Source: Thermosipho africanus Ob7 (GTDB lineage Bacteria > Thermotogota > Thermotogae > Thermotogales > Fervidobacteriaceae). From it: a stretch of DNA of 64,000 nucleotides. The stretch is from positions 186,001 through 250,000 of the forward strand of contig NZ_NKRG01000001.1 of NCBI RefSeq assembly GCF_003351105.1, given 5' to 3'. Of the stretch, positions 27,990 to 36,673 are shown in pieces; the stretch's first letter is position 1, and each line of letters starts with the position of its first letter. Made by a program: the position numbers and the translations under genes. The notes under the pieces were generated by a model. It had not been told where the DNA came from, made no database searches, and saw only the letters and a program-made list of their open reading frames with translations.

Positions 27990-29543
27990 ATGAGAAATTT
28001 GAAGTTTTTAGTTATTTTGATGGTAGTTTTAGCATTAAGTGTATTTGCAGTTAAAATAAGCATTTTCCATGTAAACGATACACATGGTCATGCATGGACT
28101 TTCAGTGAATATCATAACCCAGATATTGGTGGATTTGCAGTTATAGCATCCATAATTGATGAAGAGCGTGCTAAGAATCCAAACGTGTTATTCTTGCATG
28201 CAGGTGATATTAACACAGGTGTTCCGGAATCAGATTTGTTAAATGCATTGCCGGACATTTTCGCACTCAACAGGATGAAGTTAGATGCTATGGCAGTTGG
28301 AAATCACGAATTTGATAAACCTCGCGATGTTTTAAAGTATCAAATGAGCATTGCAAAGTTCCCATTTTTATCAGCAAATATATATAAAGATGGAAAACCA
28401 TTCTTTACACCATATATAATCAAAAATGTTGGTGGAATTAAAGTAGCAATTTTTGGTTTAACAACTGAAGAGACAAGCATTCTTGAACCGCTATACAGCC
28501 AAGATTTAGAATTTAGAAATGCCATAGAGGTTGCAAAAGAACTTGTTCCTATGTTAAGAGAAAAAGCAGATGTAGTTGTCGCATTAACACACCTTGGAAT
28601 GGGACAAGAATATGAAGGAAACTATACAACATCTGAAGAACTTGCACAAAATGTTGATGGCATTGATGTAATTATTGATGGACATAGCCATACAAAGCTT
28701 GAAGAAGCTAAAGTTATTAATAATACAATTGTTGTTCAAGCATGGGAATGGGGAAAAATTGTTGGAAAACTTGATTTAGATGTTGAAAATGGAAAAATAA
28801 AAGAATGGAATTGGACTCCAATTCCAGTAAATCTAAAAGTGTATAAAGGTAAAGATGAAAATGGAAATTCTATCTATGAATACGTTGGAAAACCATATGA
28901 GCCAGCAATGTATGTAAAAGTTCCACTTGATTACTTTGCAAAACTTGGTTCAAAGAAACTTGATACAGTAATTGGTGAAACAAAAGTATTGCTTGACGGT
29001 GAAAGAGCACATGTAAGATCAGGAGATACAAATCTAGGCCACCTTATAACTGATGCAATGCTCTGGAAAACAGGAGCAGATATTGCCTTCCAAAATGGTG
29101 GCGGAATTAGAGCATCTATTGAACCTGGAAAAATTACAATTAGAAATATTTTAACAGTTCTTCCATTCGGAAACACAGTATACGTTATGAAGATGAAAGG
29201 ATCAGACGTTATGAAGGTATTAGAATACGCAGCAAATATACCAGAAGGAAAAGGTGCATTTTTGCATGTTGCAGGTCTTACATTTGAAAGCAAAAATGGA
29301 AAGGTAACAAAAGTAATGGTTAATGGAAAACCATTAGAAATGGACAAGGTATATAAAGTTGTAACAAATAATTATATGGCTGGTGGTGGAGACGGCTACT
29401 CAATGCTTAAAGAAGCAAAAGCAACAGGATATGACACAGGCTTTGTACTAGCTGACGTTGTAGTAGAATACATTCAAAAAGGATTAGGTGGCAAAATTGA
29501 TAGCTATGATGACACACCAAGATATATTAGAATAAATGAATAA
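27990..29543 (+). CDS. 5'-nucleotidase / 2',3'-cyclic phosphodiesterase family (UshA-like)
   Basis: A 517-residue exported phosphohydrolase that would strip phosphate from nucleotides outside the membrane. A signal peptide covers residues 1-20. The metallophosphatase motifs are in order: FHVNDTHGH, HAGDINTG, VGNHEFD, and DGHSHTKL. The C-terminal 5'-nucleotidase domain (GDTNLGHLITDAML, NGGGIRASI, NNYMAGGGDGY) binds the nucleoside. AAAGGAGGTG precedes the ATG, and a strong terminator closes the operon that began near thiI. Confidence 0.93.
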   Translation: MRNLKFLVILMVVLALSVFAVKISIFHVNDTHGHAWTFSEYHNPDIGGFAVIASIIDEERAKNPNVLFLHAGDINTGVPESDLLNALPDIFALNRMKLDAMAVGNHEFDKPRDVLKYQMSIAKFPFLSANIYKDGKPFFTPYIIKNVGGIKVAIFGLTTEETSILEPLYSQDLEFRNAIEVAKELVPMLREKADVVVALTHLGMGQEYEGNYTTSEELAQNVDGIDVIIDGHSHTKLEEAKVINNTIVVQAWEWGKIVGKLDLDVENGKIKEWNWTPIPVNLKVYKGKDENGNSIYEYVGKPYEPAMYVKVPLDYFAKLGSKKLDTVIGETKVLLDGERAHVRSGDTNLGHLITDAMLWKTGADIAFQNGGGIRASIEPGKITIRNILTVLPFGNTVYVMKMKGSDVMKVLEYAANIPEGKGAFLHVAGLTFESKNGKVTKVMVNGKPLEMDKVYKVVTNNYMAGGGDGYSMLKEAKATGYDTGFVLADVVVEYIQKGLGGKIDSYDDTPRYIRINE

Positions 29544-29558
29544 GATAATAAAAAAGAT

Positions 29559-29590
29559 AAAAGCCCGGTCAAAAAGACCGGGCTTTTTTC
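29559..29590 (+). terminator. Terminator after the 5'-nucleotidase
   Basis: AAGCCCGGTC and GACCGGGCTT form a 10-bp stem with five A in the loop, followed by T6. Confidence 0.92.
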
Positions 29591-29605
29591 ATATTATAAA
29601 TTCAG

Positions 29606-29869
29606 TTATTCTCTTGGAAAGACAATAAATTTAAGAGCAGTTCTTGATTCATTTTCAATATTAACATCGGTAAATGCAGGAACGCAGACAAGATCAATTC
29701 CACTTGGTGCCAAATAACCTCTTGCAATTGCAATAGCCTTAACTGCTTGATTTACAGCACCTGCACCAATTGCTTGAACTTCAGCCTTCCCTTTTTCCCT
29801 AATTACACCTGCGAGAGCACCTGCAACTTTGTTTGGGTTTGAACCTGATGCAACTTTAAGGACTTCCAT
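29606..29869 (-). CDS. spoVS: SpoVS-type nucleic-acid-binding protein
   Basis: An 87-residue Alba-like protein (VLKVASGSNPNKVAGALAG, AIGAGAVNQAVKAIAIARGYL, FTDVNIENESRTALKF) covering the whole SpoVS family length. In Bacillus it affects spore development; Thermotogales do not form spores, so the role here must differ. Start ATG is behind GGAGGT. It lies directly downstream of the tRNA cluster on the same strand. Confidence 0.95.
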   Translation of the reverse strand: MEVLKVASGSNPNKVAGALAGVIREKGKAEVQAIGAGAVNQAVKAIAIARGYLAPSGIDLVCVPAFTDVNIENESRTALKFIVFPRE

Positions 29870-29937
29870 ACTAATACCTCCTTTACAATGTTGTTAAGTA
29901 AAATTTTGCTAAGTCTGTGTAGTGGGACTGTCCCTTA

Positions 29938-30014
29938 TGGCGCGCCTGGCAGGATTTGAACCCGCAACCATCGGATCCGAAGTCCGACGCTCTATCCAGT
30001 TGAGCTACAGGCGC
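29938..30014 (-). tRNA. tRNA-Arg (anticodon TCG)
   Basis: The minus strand folds to a full cloverleaf. The acceptor stem GCGCCTG pairs with CAGGCGC; the anticodon stem TCGGA/TCCGA holds loop CTTCGGA, giving TCG. The T arm is GGTTCAAAT and the CCA end is encoded. It is last of five in the cluster. Confidence 0.95.
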
Positions 30015-30030
30015 GTTATACAATAAAAAA

Positions 30031-30107
30031 TGGGGTGGCTAGCGGGATTTGAACCCGCGACCACCTGATCCACAGTCAGGCGCTCTACCAGCTGAGCTAT
30101 AGCCACC
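30031..30107 (-). tRNA. tRNA-His (anticodon GTG)
   Basis: Minus strand cloverleaf with anticodon loop CTGTGGA (GTG). An encoded extra 5' G (position -1) faces C73, the histidine identity element. The CCA end is encoded. Confidence 0.95.
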
Positions 30108-30130
30108 ATCAATAGTTATATATTAAATTT

Positions 30131-30207
30131 TGGCGCGCCCGGCGGGAGTCGAACCCACAACCCCCGGATTAGAAGTCCGGTGCTCTATCCTATTGAGCTA
30201 CGGGCGC
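30131..30207 (-). tRNA. tRNA-Arg (anticodon TCT)
   Basis: Minus strand cloverleaf. Acceptor GCGCCCG/CGGGCGC, anticodon loop CTTCTAA (TCT), T loop GGTTCGACT, CCA encoded. It reads AGA codons, which are abundant in this genome. Confidence 0.95.
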
Positions 30208-30219
30208 GCAAATTCATTT

Positions 30220-30295
<76 letters not shown>

Positions 30296-30298
30296 ATA

Positions 30299-30375
30299 TG
30301 GTCGGGGCGACTGGACTCGAACCAGCGGCCTCCTGTTCCCAAGACAGGCGCGCTAGCCAACTGCGCTACGCCCCG
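30299..30375 (-). tRNA. tRNA-Pro (anticodon TGG)
   Basis: Minus strand cloverleaf. Acceptor CGGGGCG/CGCCCCG, anticodon loop CTTGGGA (TGG), CCA encoded. It is the first tRNA transcribed from the promoter at 30396-30424. Confidence 0.95.
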
Positions 30376-30395
30376 AATTTCAGAGACCGATATTG

Positions 30396-30424
30396 ATTAT
30401 AGCATAACTAATAACCTATGTCAA
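30396..30424 (-). promoter_or_regulatory. Promoter of the tRNA cluster
   Basis: On the minus strand TTGACA (30424-30419), a 17-base spacer, and TATAAT (30401-30396): both boxes are perfect consensus. It lies 20 bases before tRNA-Pro and probably drives all five tRNAs, perhaps also spoVS. Confidence 0.9.
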
Positions 30425-30465
30425 TATACTATAAATGTAAATTTTTTTAGATTTTTGTTTTAATA

Positions 30466-31548
30466 TTATAGCACACCACTTATTGCTTTGACAGGGCATC
30501 TGCTTTCGCATAATCCGCATCCAAAGCATTTATTAGGATCAACGTGAACCTTAGTATCAATTGTAATTGCAAAGTAAGGGCATACCTTTTCACAAATTTT
30601 ACACAATGTACATTTCTCATGGTCAACAATTGGATTGTTGGCAATATATTTTACGTTCGGAATATCTAATTTTGTTTTTCTGATTTCCTCTACGCTATTA
30701 AATCCATATTTTTCAAGCTTTCTAGGTAAATCTTTTATAATTCTCTCATATATATCTTTTCCATAAATCAACGCTGAAGATAAAAGTTGCACAGCGTCTG
30801 CGCCAGCAAGTAAAAATTCAATAACATCATCAGCTGATTTTATTCCACCAACACCTATGATAGTAATATCTGGGAAAGCGTCTCTAAGCATTTTAACTAT
30901 TGCAAGTGCTAACGGTTTTATAGCCGGACCTGAAAGCCAAACCTGACCTTTTTCATTACCAATTAAAACTTTTCTGTTTTTAATGTCAATTTTCATTGTT
31001 GGACCAAGTGAATTGATAGCAACAATACCGTTTGCCCCATTTCCTATTGCAACTTTTGTAAATTCTACTGGATCTGGAATATGTGGGCTTATTTTCATAA
31101 AGATTGGTTTTTTTGTGTTTTTTCTAATAGTTTTAACTATTTCAGCTATTGTATTGTAATCTTTTCCTACATAATGTGTTGAAATTTCAAATGCATCTGC
31201 AAATGGATCTAATTGTGGTATTAATTTTTCCATATCTTCTTTTGAGTAGCCTGCACTAACAATTAGGGGTTTTTTTAGATTTTTTTTAAGTTTTGGAAGT
31301 ATTTCATCAATCCACTTTTCAGGAGGTAATTCCGACCAAAGTTCAGCATTCATTGCAAAGTTGTTTTCACCATATATGCATGGCCTTGGTACTTGAGCAG
31401 CTTTTGTTGATATAGTTTTTGTAACAATTGCTCCAACTCCCATAGAATCAATAAACATTAACTTTTCATAGTCACCAACTAATGGGCCAGAAGCTGGCAT
31501 AACTGGGTTATCAATTTTTATCCCAGATATATTAGTTGATAAATCCAT
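30466..31548 (-). CDS. Dihydroorotate/dihydropyrimidine dehydrogenase-like flavoprotein with C-terminal ferredoxin domain
   Basis: A 360-residue FMN barrel of the DHOD/PreA type (NPVMPASGPLV at the start; GVGGIKSADDVIEFLLAGADAVQLLSSALIYG as the FMN phosphate site). A C-terminal 2[4Fe-4S] ferredoxin domain follows (CTLCKICEKVCP and CFGCGLCESRCP). The usual active-site stretch N-x-S-Cys/Ser-P reads EISTHYVGKD here, so the general base differs. It ends a cluster with dihydropyrimidinase- and SsnA-like genes, which favours nucleobase metabolism over pyrimidine synthesis. The direction of catalysis is unknown. Confidence 0.82.
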   Translation of the reverse strand: MDLSTNISGIKIDNPVMPASGPLVGDYEKLMFIDSMGVGAIVTKTISTKAAQVPRPCIYGENNFAMNAELWSELPPEKWIDEILPKLKKNLKKPLIVSAGYSKEDMEKLIPQLDPFADAFEISTHYVGKDYNTIAEIVKTIRKNTKKPIFMKISPHIPDPVEFTKVAIGNGANGIVAINSLGPTMKIDIKNRKVLIGNEKGQVWLSGPAIKPLALAIVKMLRDAFPDITIIGVGGIKSADDVIEFLLAGADAVQLLSSALIYGKDIYERIIKDLPRKLEKYGFNSVEEIRKTKLDIPNVKYIANNPIVDHEKCTLCKICEKVCPYFAITIDTKVHVDPNKCFGCGLCESRCPVKAISGVL

Positions 31549-31567
31549 CCAATTTCCCCCCCTTGGT

Positions 31568-32851
31568 TTATTTGTTTAACTTTTTCCAAAGATATTCAGC
31601 AACTTTTCTTGCTTGTTTGTATATTTCATTTACTTGCAAATTTGTCTCATAATTTTGCATTAAAATTTTTCCGTTGACTATAACATGAGAAGGTCTAAAA
31701 TTATCAAATAATCCATATATCACATGTCCAAAAGCATTTTCACTATTTAAAGGAGTTGGAGGAGTATATGGAACAATAATTAGATCTGCTGCATATCCAG
31801 GTTTAATTTTTCCTAATTTTACGTTTAAATGTTTGCTTGCAATTTCATAAGTATTTGATATTATGCTTTTTAAGTCGTCAAATGAAAAAGAAAGTGGTGA
31901 ATTTCCTTTTAACTTCATTGAAAAATAGAGGTTTAAGAGTTCTCTTGCAAAATTAAACCCTAGACCATCATTTCCTGCTATAACCTTAACATTGTGTTTT
32001 TTCATTAACTTGTAATTTGGCAGTCCAACAGCGTTGTTCATGTTTGATGTAACATTTAAGGCAACAAAACAGTTATTCTTTGAGATCAATTCAAGCTCTT
32101 CTTCTGAAGTATGAACACAATGGGCAAGTATTGAATTTTCCCTTAACAATCCAAATTTTTCTAATCGAGGAATTACACGAAGCCCATATTTTGAAAGGGA
32201 ATCTTCTACATCGTCTATGCTTTCAGCAGTGTGAATGTGGATTGGGCCTTTGTAAAGTTTAGAAACTTTTTCGAGAGTATTATCAGATAAACTTAGTGAA
32301 GCATGAAGTCCAAATAATCCAACATGCATTTCAGAACGCGTCTTTAAAAACTCTAAATTTTCTTCAATGCATTCATCTACATTAAACCTATCACTAGTTT
32401 CAAAGCAAAAGATTCCTCTTAATCCAACTTCATCACAAAGAGCCTTTTTTAATGTATTTAAACTACCTTTTATTTGGAGTCCGCTTGCATGATGATCAAT
32501 TACTGTTGTTACACCGTTTTTGATGAATTCAATTCCTGCAACAAGAGCACTGTAATAGTTTTCCTCTTTTGCAAGTTGTGAATCAAGTTTCCACCAAAGT
32601 TGAGTAAGTATATCTTTGAAATTTAATGGATTAAATGGCAAATTTAATCCCCTTGCAAAGGTTGAATAAATGTGGGTATGACCTATTACAAAACCGGGTA
32701 AAACAAAGTTTCCTTTTGCATCAATTGTTTGTGGTGCACCTTTAAAATTTTCCATAGAACCAATATCTATTATTTTTTTATCAAAAATTATATAGTAATT
32801 TTCATGAAAATTTTCATAGTCAAAAATTTTAGCATTTATTATTGCTTTCAT
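31568..32851 (-). CDS. ssnA: SsnA-like amidohydrolase/aminohydrolase
   Basis: A 427-residue metal-dependent hydrolase of the guanine deaminase/chlorohydrolase type. Metal ligands are visible: GHTHIYSTFARG, IHIHTAES, HCVHTSEEE and GNDGLG. The stretch LTQLWWKLDSQL...GVTTVIDHHASG is characteristic of SsnA. An earlier in-frame start overlaps the previous gene, but GGAGGTAGATTT precedes the ATG at 32851. Neighbours match the yge/ssnA set linked to anaerobic purine breakdown in E. coli and gut bacteria. The exact substrate is inferred only. Confidence 0.85.
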   Translation of the reverse strand: MKAIINAKIFDYENFHENYYIIFDKKIIDIGSMENFKGAPQTIDAKGNFVLPGFVIGHTHIYSTFARGLNLPFNPLNFKDILTQLWWKLDSQLAKEENYYSALVAGIEFIKNGVTTVIDHHASGLQIKGSLNTLKKALCDEVGLRGIFCFETSDRFNVDECIEENLEFLKTRSEMHVGLFGLHASLSLSDNTLEKVSKLYKGPIHIHTAESIDDVEDSLSKYGLRVIPRLEKFGLLRENSILAHCVHTSEEELELISKNNCFVALNVTSNMNNAVGLPNYKLMKKHNVKVIAGNDGLGFNFARELLNLYFSMKLKGNSPLSFSFDDLKSIISNTYEIASKHLNVKLGKIKPGYAADLIIVPYTPPTPLNSENAFGHVIYGLFDNFRPSHVIVNGKILMQNYETNLQVNEIYKQARKVAEYLWKKLNK

Positions 32852-32855
32852 AAAT

Positions 32856-34151
32856 CTACCTCCTGATAAAGTTGCCTTTAACTTTATTGACCAATTTATC
32901 TTGATCAATTGTTACAACACCGTTTTTAATTACTTTTTCAACCTTTCCTCTAATTTGAGTTCCTAAGTAAAGATCGTAATCTGCTTTTGTATGCGACATG
33001 CTTATTTTTCCATTATACTTTGGATTAAATATCACTATATCAGCATCTGCACCGGGAAGTAAAGTTCCTTTTTTGGGATAAAGTCCGAAAAATTTTGCAG
33101 GATTTATGGTAAATTTGTCTATTATTTTCTCACCGAATAAAGAGTACATTAGAACAAAAGAATGTTCTATTCCGCCGATTCCCATTGGAAGGTTTCCGGT
33201 TTTTCTTTTACGCTTTTCTTTGCTGTTAAATGAACAGTGATCAGTACCAATTGAGAAAATATTATCTATGTTATTTTTTAACTTCTCTTTCTCTTTTTTG
33301 TTTCTCAAAGGTGGAGTCATAGTGTAAAGATAACCTTTTTTAGATTCATATACGCCATCATCAAAGTAAAAGTAATGGGGACAGCTTTCAAAGAAAATAT
33401 TTTTGTTTAAAATGTCATTAAACCTATTTTTAACTTCTTCTATTGAACTTCCGCAAGTTGTATGGACAATGTATGCAGTTGCTTTAATTTGATTTAAGAA
33501 TTCAGCAATTTTAATTATCTCAGAGATTTCAGAGATTTCAGGTCTTGCTTTAGAATGAAAATTTATAGGTACATTTTCAATAATCATATCTTCGTTTTCT
33601 GCATGAATTAAAATTGGGATGTTATAGTTTTTTGAAATTTTGAACAATTCAAACATCCTTCTGTCATTAGTTCTTCTATTACTTGAAGAATAAGCAGTAA
33701 AGATTTTTATAGATGTTGTTCCTAGTTCTTTTATTTTACTTATTAATGTATTTATGTTCCCTTCAAAATTTCCTAAAGTTGCATGAAATGAATAATCAAC
33801 AAGGGACTTTTTTGCAACGGATAAACGAGTTTTAAAAGCATTTTCTAATTCTTCGATGTTTGATATTGGATCTAAAAAATCAATAATAGTTGTAACACCA
33901 CCAAATAATGCAGATATACTTCCGCTTTCAAAGTCATCAACGGAAGTATATTTTCCAAGGTTTAGTTCAAAGTGAACATGTGGGTCAATAAAGCCGGGAA
34001 GAACAACCTTCCCGGCTGCATTAATTTCTTCTTTGCTTTTTTGAAAGGTTGTTGATATATCAACTATTTTCCCTGATTTTATAAATAAATTTGCGTTAAT
34101 ATATTGCCCATCAAGGTATAGTTTTCCGTTTATTATACCCAAATCAAACAT
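32856..34151 (-). CDS. Dihydropyrimidinase/hydantoinase-like cyclic amidohydrolase
   Basis: A 431-residue binuclear metal amidohydrolase. HVHFE in FIDPHVHFELNLG gives two His ligands. The Lys in IKIFTAY is the likely carbamylated bridge, and HAENEDM, HTTCGSS and GTDHCSFN supply the remaining ligands. It resembles hyuA/ygeZ products that open dihydropyrimidine or hydantoin rings. It sits three bases after the carbamoyltransferase gene and just before ssnA. Confidence 0.85.
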   Translation of the reverse strand: MFDLGIINGKLYLDGQYINANLFIKSGKIVDISTTFQKSKEEINAAGKVVLPGFIDPHVHFELNLGKYTSVDDFESGSISALFGGVTTIIDFLDPISNIEELENAFKTRLSVAKKSLVDYSFHATLGNFEGNINTLISKIKELGTTSIKIFTAYSSSNRRTNDRRMFELFKISKNYNIPILIHAENEDMIIENVPINFHSKARPEISEISEIIKIAEFLNQIKATAYIVHTTCGSSIEEVKNRFNDILNKNIFFESCPHYFYFDDGVYESKKGYLYTMTPPLRNKKEKEKLKNNIDNIFSIGTDHCSFNSKEKRKRKTGNLPMGIGGIEHSFVLMYSLFGEKIIDKFTINPAKFFGLYPKKGTLLPGADADIVIFNPKYNGKISMSHTKADYDLYLGTQIRGKVEKVIKNGVVTIDQDKLVNKVKGNFIRR

Positions 34152-34153
34152 TG

Positions 34154-35143
34154 CTAAAATCTTCCTCCCATGAGTAAAGTCATTACCGCTTTTGCTGTAT
34201 GGAGCCTATTTTCTGCTTCATCGTAAACAACGGAATGTGGGCCGTCTATAACACTATCAACAACTTCCTTTCCTCTGTCTGCTGGAAGAGCATGCATGTA
34301 GATTGAATGTTTTTTGGTAAGTTTCATTAATTCTTCAGTACATATCCAATTTTTATGTTTTGCTTGCTCTGCTCTTATTTCATCAGGATTATCTGATACA
34401 AAGAATCCTCCCCAGTTTTTAGGAATAACAATATCAGCATCAACAAAGGCATCTTCCATTTTATGAGATATTTCTAATTTTCCACCATACATTTCCGCAT
34501 TTTTCTTTGCCTGTTCAACAATGTCAGGCATGAGATCGAATCCTTCGGGATAAGCCAAAGTTACATCCATACCAAACCTAGTAAATAACAATATTTGAGA
34601 TTGAGGGACGGATAAAGGTTTTAAATGGCTTTCAGCATATGCCCAACTAATACCTACTTTTAATCCTCTTAAATTTTTGCCAAACCTTTCTTGAATTGTC
34701 ATAAGGTCAGCCATTACCTGGAAAGGATGGTAAACATCATCCTGTAAATTCATGACTGGAGCTTTTGAATGTTTTGCTATTTCATTTAAATATTTGTTTC
34801 CTTCACCAAATTTACAGTATCTAATTCCTATTCCATCACCGAATCTTGAAAGAATTATTCCAGTATCTTTTGCAACTTCACCATGGGCAATTTGCATTTT
34901 ATCTGGTGTTAAGAAAATTCCAGTACCACCTAATTGAGCAATACCAGCTTGCATACTATTTCTTGTTCTTGTGCTTTCATCAAAGAATATTAAAAACAAT
35001 GTTTTGTACAAAAGGTATGGAGTTGGTTCTCCATGGCTGAACTTAATTTTTAGATCTCTTGCAAGATCTAGCATGAGTTCAATTTCTTCATTTGTAAAAT
35101 CTTGTGTGGTTATAAAATGCCTTCCTCTAAAAAATGTGGACAT
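34154..35143 (-). CDS. ygeW: Knotted carbamoyltransferase, YgeW-like
   Basis: A 329-residue member of the aspartate/ornithine transcarbamoylase fold. The carbamoyl-phosphate motif is STRTRNS near residue 56; a second site motif is HPFQVMADLMTIQE; HALPADRG lies near the C-terminus. The insert FLTPDKMQIAHGEVAKDTGIIL is typical of YgeW-type rather than anabolic OTC. No arginine or pyrimidine synthesis genes are near. With hyuA, ssnA and ygeY neighbours, it fits a degradative role releasing carbamoyl phosphate for ATP. The amino substrate is unknown. Confidence 0.85.
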   Translation of the reverse strand: MSTFFRGRHFITTQDFTNEEIELMLDLARDLKIKFSHGEPTPYLLYKTLFLIFFDESTRTRNSMQAGIAQLGGTGIFLTPDKMQIAHGEVAKDTGIILSRFGDGIGIRYCKFGEGNKYLNEIAKHSKAPVMNLQDDVYHPFQVMADLMTIQERFGKNLRGLKVGISWAYAESHLKPLSVPQSQILLFTRFGMDVTLAYPEGFDLMPDIVEQAKKNAEMYGGKLEISHKMEDAFVDADIVIPKNWGGFFVSDNPDEIRAEQAKHKNWICTEELMKLTKKHSIYMHALPADRGKEVVDSVIDGPHSVVYDEAENRLHTAKAVMTLLMGGRF

Positions 35144-35144
35144 C

Positions 35145-36356
35145 TTAACCCCTCCTTGTTTTTAAAAGTTCAACAATTGTCTTTGGAAAAGTTGCATAGA
35201 ATGCAGCAGCTTTTACAAGATGTTCTATTTCTACTTTTTCATTTGGTGCATGTGCAAACCTTTCTTCTCCAGGACCAAAACCAACAGTTGGTATTTCATA
35301 TACTCCGGCTGTTACAGTACCATTTGTTGAAAATGTCCATTTATCTATGAAAGGTTCTTTTCCAAAAACATCGATGTAATTCTTTTTTGCTGCTTGCACT
35401 ATGAAACTATCTTCTGGGAAAGTCCAAACAGGGAAGTATTTTTCGGTTGGAAAAATTTCACCTGTATAGGATGGCTTTTTGTATTCAAGTTCAATAATTT
35501 CAGCATCTTTTATACCGGCTCTTTTAAATACATCTTTTATTTCTGCAAAGACTGTTTCTTTTGTTTCACCTTCAGTTATTCTTCTATCAATTTGTATTTC
35601 GCACTCGTCTGGAACAGCGTTATGAGAAGGGGATTTAAAGAAAATTTGAGAAACAACAATTGTGCCTTTTCCAAGGAAAGAATCGCTTTTTAAACGGTCA
35701 TTTAATTTTTCAATTTCATTTATTATTTTTGCCATTTTATAAATAGCATTGACACCTCTTTCAGGTGCGCTTGCATGGGCCGACAGTCCTGTAGTTCTAA
35801 TTCTAAATTCGATTCTTCCTCTATGACCTCTGTATATATTTAACGATGTAGGTTCAGTAATTACAACAAAATCAGGTTTTAGATGTTCTTTTTCTACAAT
35901 ATATCTCCAGCAAAGTCCATCGCAATCTTCTTCCATTACTGTACCGGTTATGTAAAGTGTAAAATCATCAAAAAGTCCCAGTTCTTTTAAAATTTTTGCA
36001 CCATACACCATAGAGCACATTCCGGCTTTTTGATCGGAAGCCCCTCGGCCATACACCCATTTTTCATCAAAATCTCCGCTGAAAGGGTCTTTTTCCCAGA
36101 GTTTTTCATTTCCTACGTCTACGGTATCAATGTGTGCATCCATTGCAATTTTGTATTTTCCATTTCCAATCTTTCCAATAATGTTTCCTAATCCATCAAT
36201 TTTAATTTCATCAAAACCTACTTTTTCCATTTCCTCTTTTATTACATGAACAACTTCTTTTTCTTGTCCAGAATAGCTTTTTGCTTTTATGAGTTTGCTC
36301 ATGAACTTAACGATTTCATTTTTGTATTTATAAGCAAGCTCTAATGCTTTATTCAT
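35145..36356 (-). CDS. ygeY: M20 family metallohydrolase, YgeY-like
   Basis: A 403-residue dinuclear zinc hydrolase of the ArgE/DapE/M20 family. Visible ligands and acids: MDAHIDTVDVG, VYGRGASDQKAGM, VMEEDCDGL and a late GFGPGEERFAHAPNE. GGGAGGTG before the ATG at 36356 sets the start; the ATG at 36371 lies within that signal. Neighbour genes match the yge cluster, so it may cleave an amide or carbamoyl intermediate of nucleobase breakdown. It is first in the minus-strand operon. Confidence 0.85.
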   Translation of the reverse strand: MNKALELAYKYKNEIVKFMSKLIKAKSYSGQEKEVVHVIKEEMEKVGFDEIKIDGLGNIIGKIGNGKYKIAMDAHIDTVDVGNEKLWEKDPFSGDFDEKWVYGRGASDQKAGMCSMVYGAKILKELGLFDDFTLYITGTVMEEDCDGLCWRYIVEKEHLKPDFVVITEPTSLNIYRGHRGRIEFRIRTTGLSAHASAPERGVNAIYKMAKIINEIEKLNDRLKSDSFLGKGTIVVSQIFFKSPSHNAVPDECEIQIDRRITEGETKETVFAEIKDVFKRAGIKDAEIIELEYKKPSYTGEIFPTEKYFPVWTFPEDSFIVQAAKKNYIDVFGKEPFIDKWTFSTNGTVTAGVYEIPTVGFGPGEERFAHAPNEKVEIEHLVKAAAFYATFPKTIVELLKTRRG

Positions 36357-36502
36357 CAAAACACCTCCCATATCTTTTGTTTGTATTATAGTTTGAATTA
36401 AAGCTATAAAAAATATATGAAAAACAGAAAAAATGGAAAGAAAATTGTATTTTTAAAGGATATTTGTGAAAAACAAATATACTAGAAAGATAAAAAGTTT
36501 TG

Positions 36503-36530
36503 TTGACAAAAAAAAATAATGTGCTAAATT
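36503..36530 (+). promoter_or_regulatory. Promoter of tRNA-Ala
   Basis: TTGACA (36503-36508), 16 bases, TAAATT (36525-36530), 12 bases before the tRNA. An A9 run occupies part of the spacer. Confidence 0.65.
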
Positions 36531-36542
36531 ATTAGTTGTGAT

Positions 36543-36618
36543 GGGGCCGTAGCTCAGTTGGGAGAGCGCTACCTTCGCACGGTAGAGGCCGTGGGTTCAA
36601 ATCCCATCGGCTCCACCA
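36543..36618 (+). tRNA. tRNA-Ala (anticodon CGC)
   Basis: A full cloverleaf on the plus strand. Acceptor GGGGCCG/CGGCTCC, D arm GCTCAGTTGGGAGAGC, anticodon stem CTACC/GGTAG with loop TTCGCAC, T arm GGGTTCAAATCCC. A CCA end is encoded. Confidence 0.93.
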
Positions 36619-36624
36619 AAAAAA

Positions 36625-36660
36625 TAAACCTCCACGCTAATTGCGTGGAGGTTTTGTTTT
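36625..36660. terminator. Bidirectional terminator between tRNA-Ala and serA
   Basis: AACCTCCACGC and GCGTGGAGGTT form an 11-bp stem around TAATT. T-rich flanks on both strands serve tRNA-Ala and the convergent serA. Confidence 0.87.
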
Positions 36661-36673
36661 ATACTTTTTGAGA

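Noticed and set aside
28931-29347. 138-residue minus-strand frame within the 5'-nucleotidase
   Set aside because: Shadow of a clear UshA-family gene; no ribosome site.
35394-35693. Plus-strand frame inside the ygeY-like gene
   Set aside because: Antisense to a conserved hydrolase; composition rich in Phe/Cys as expected from a shadow frame.
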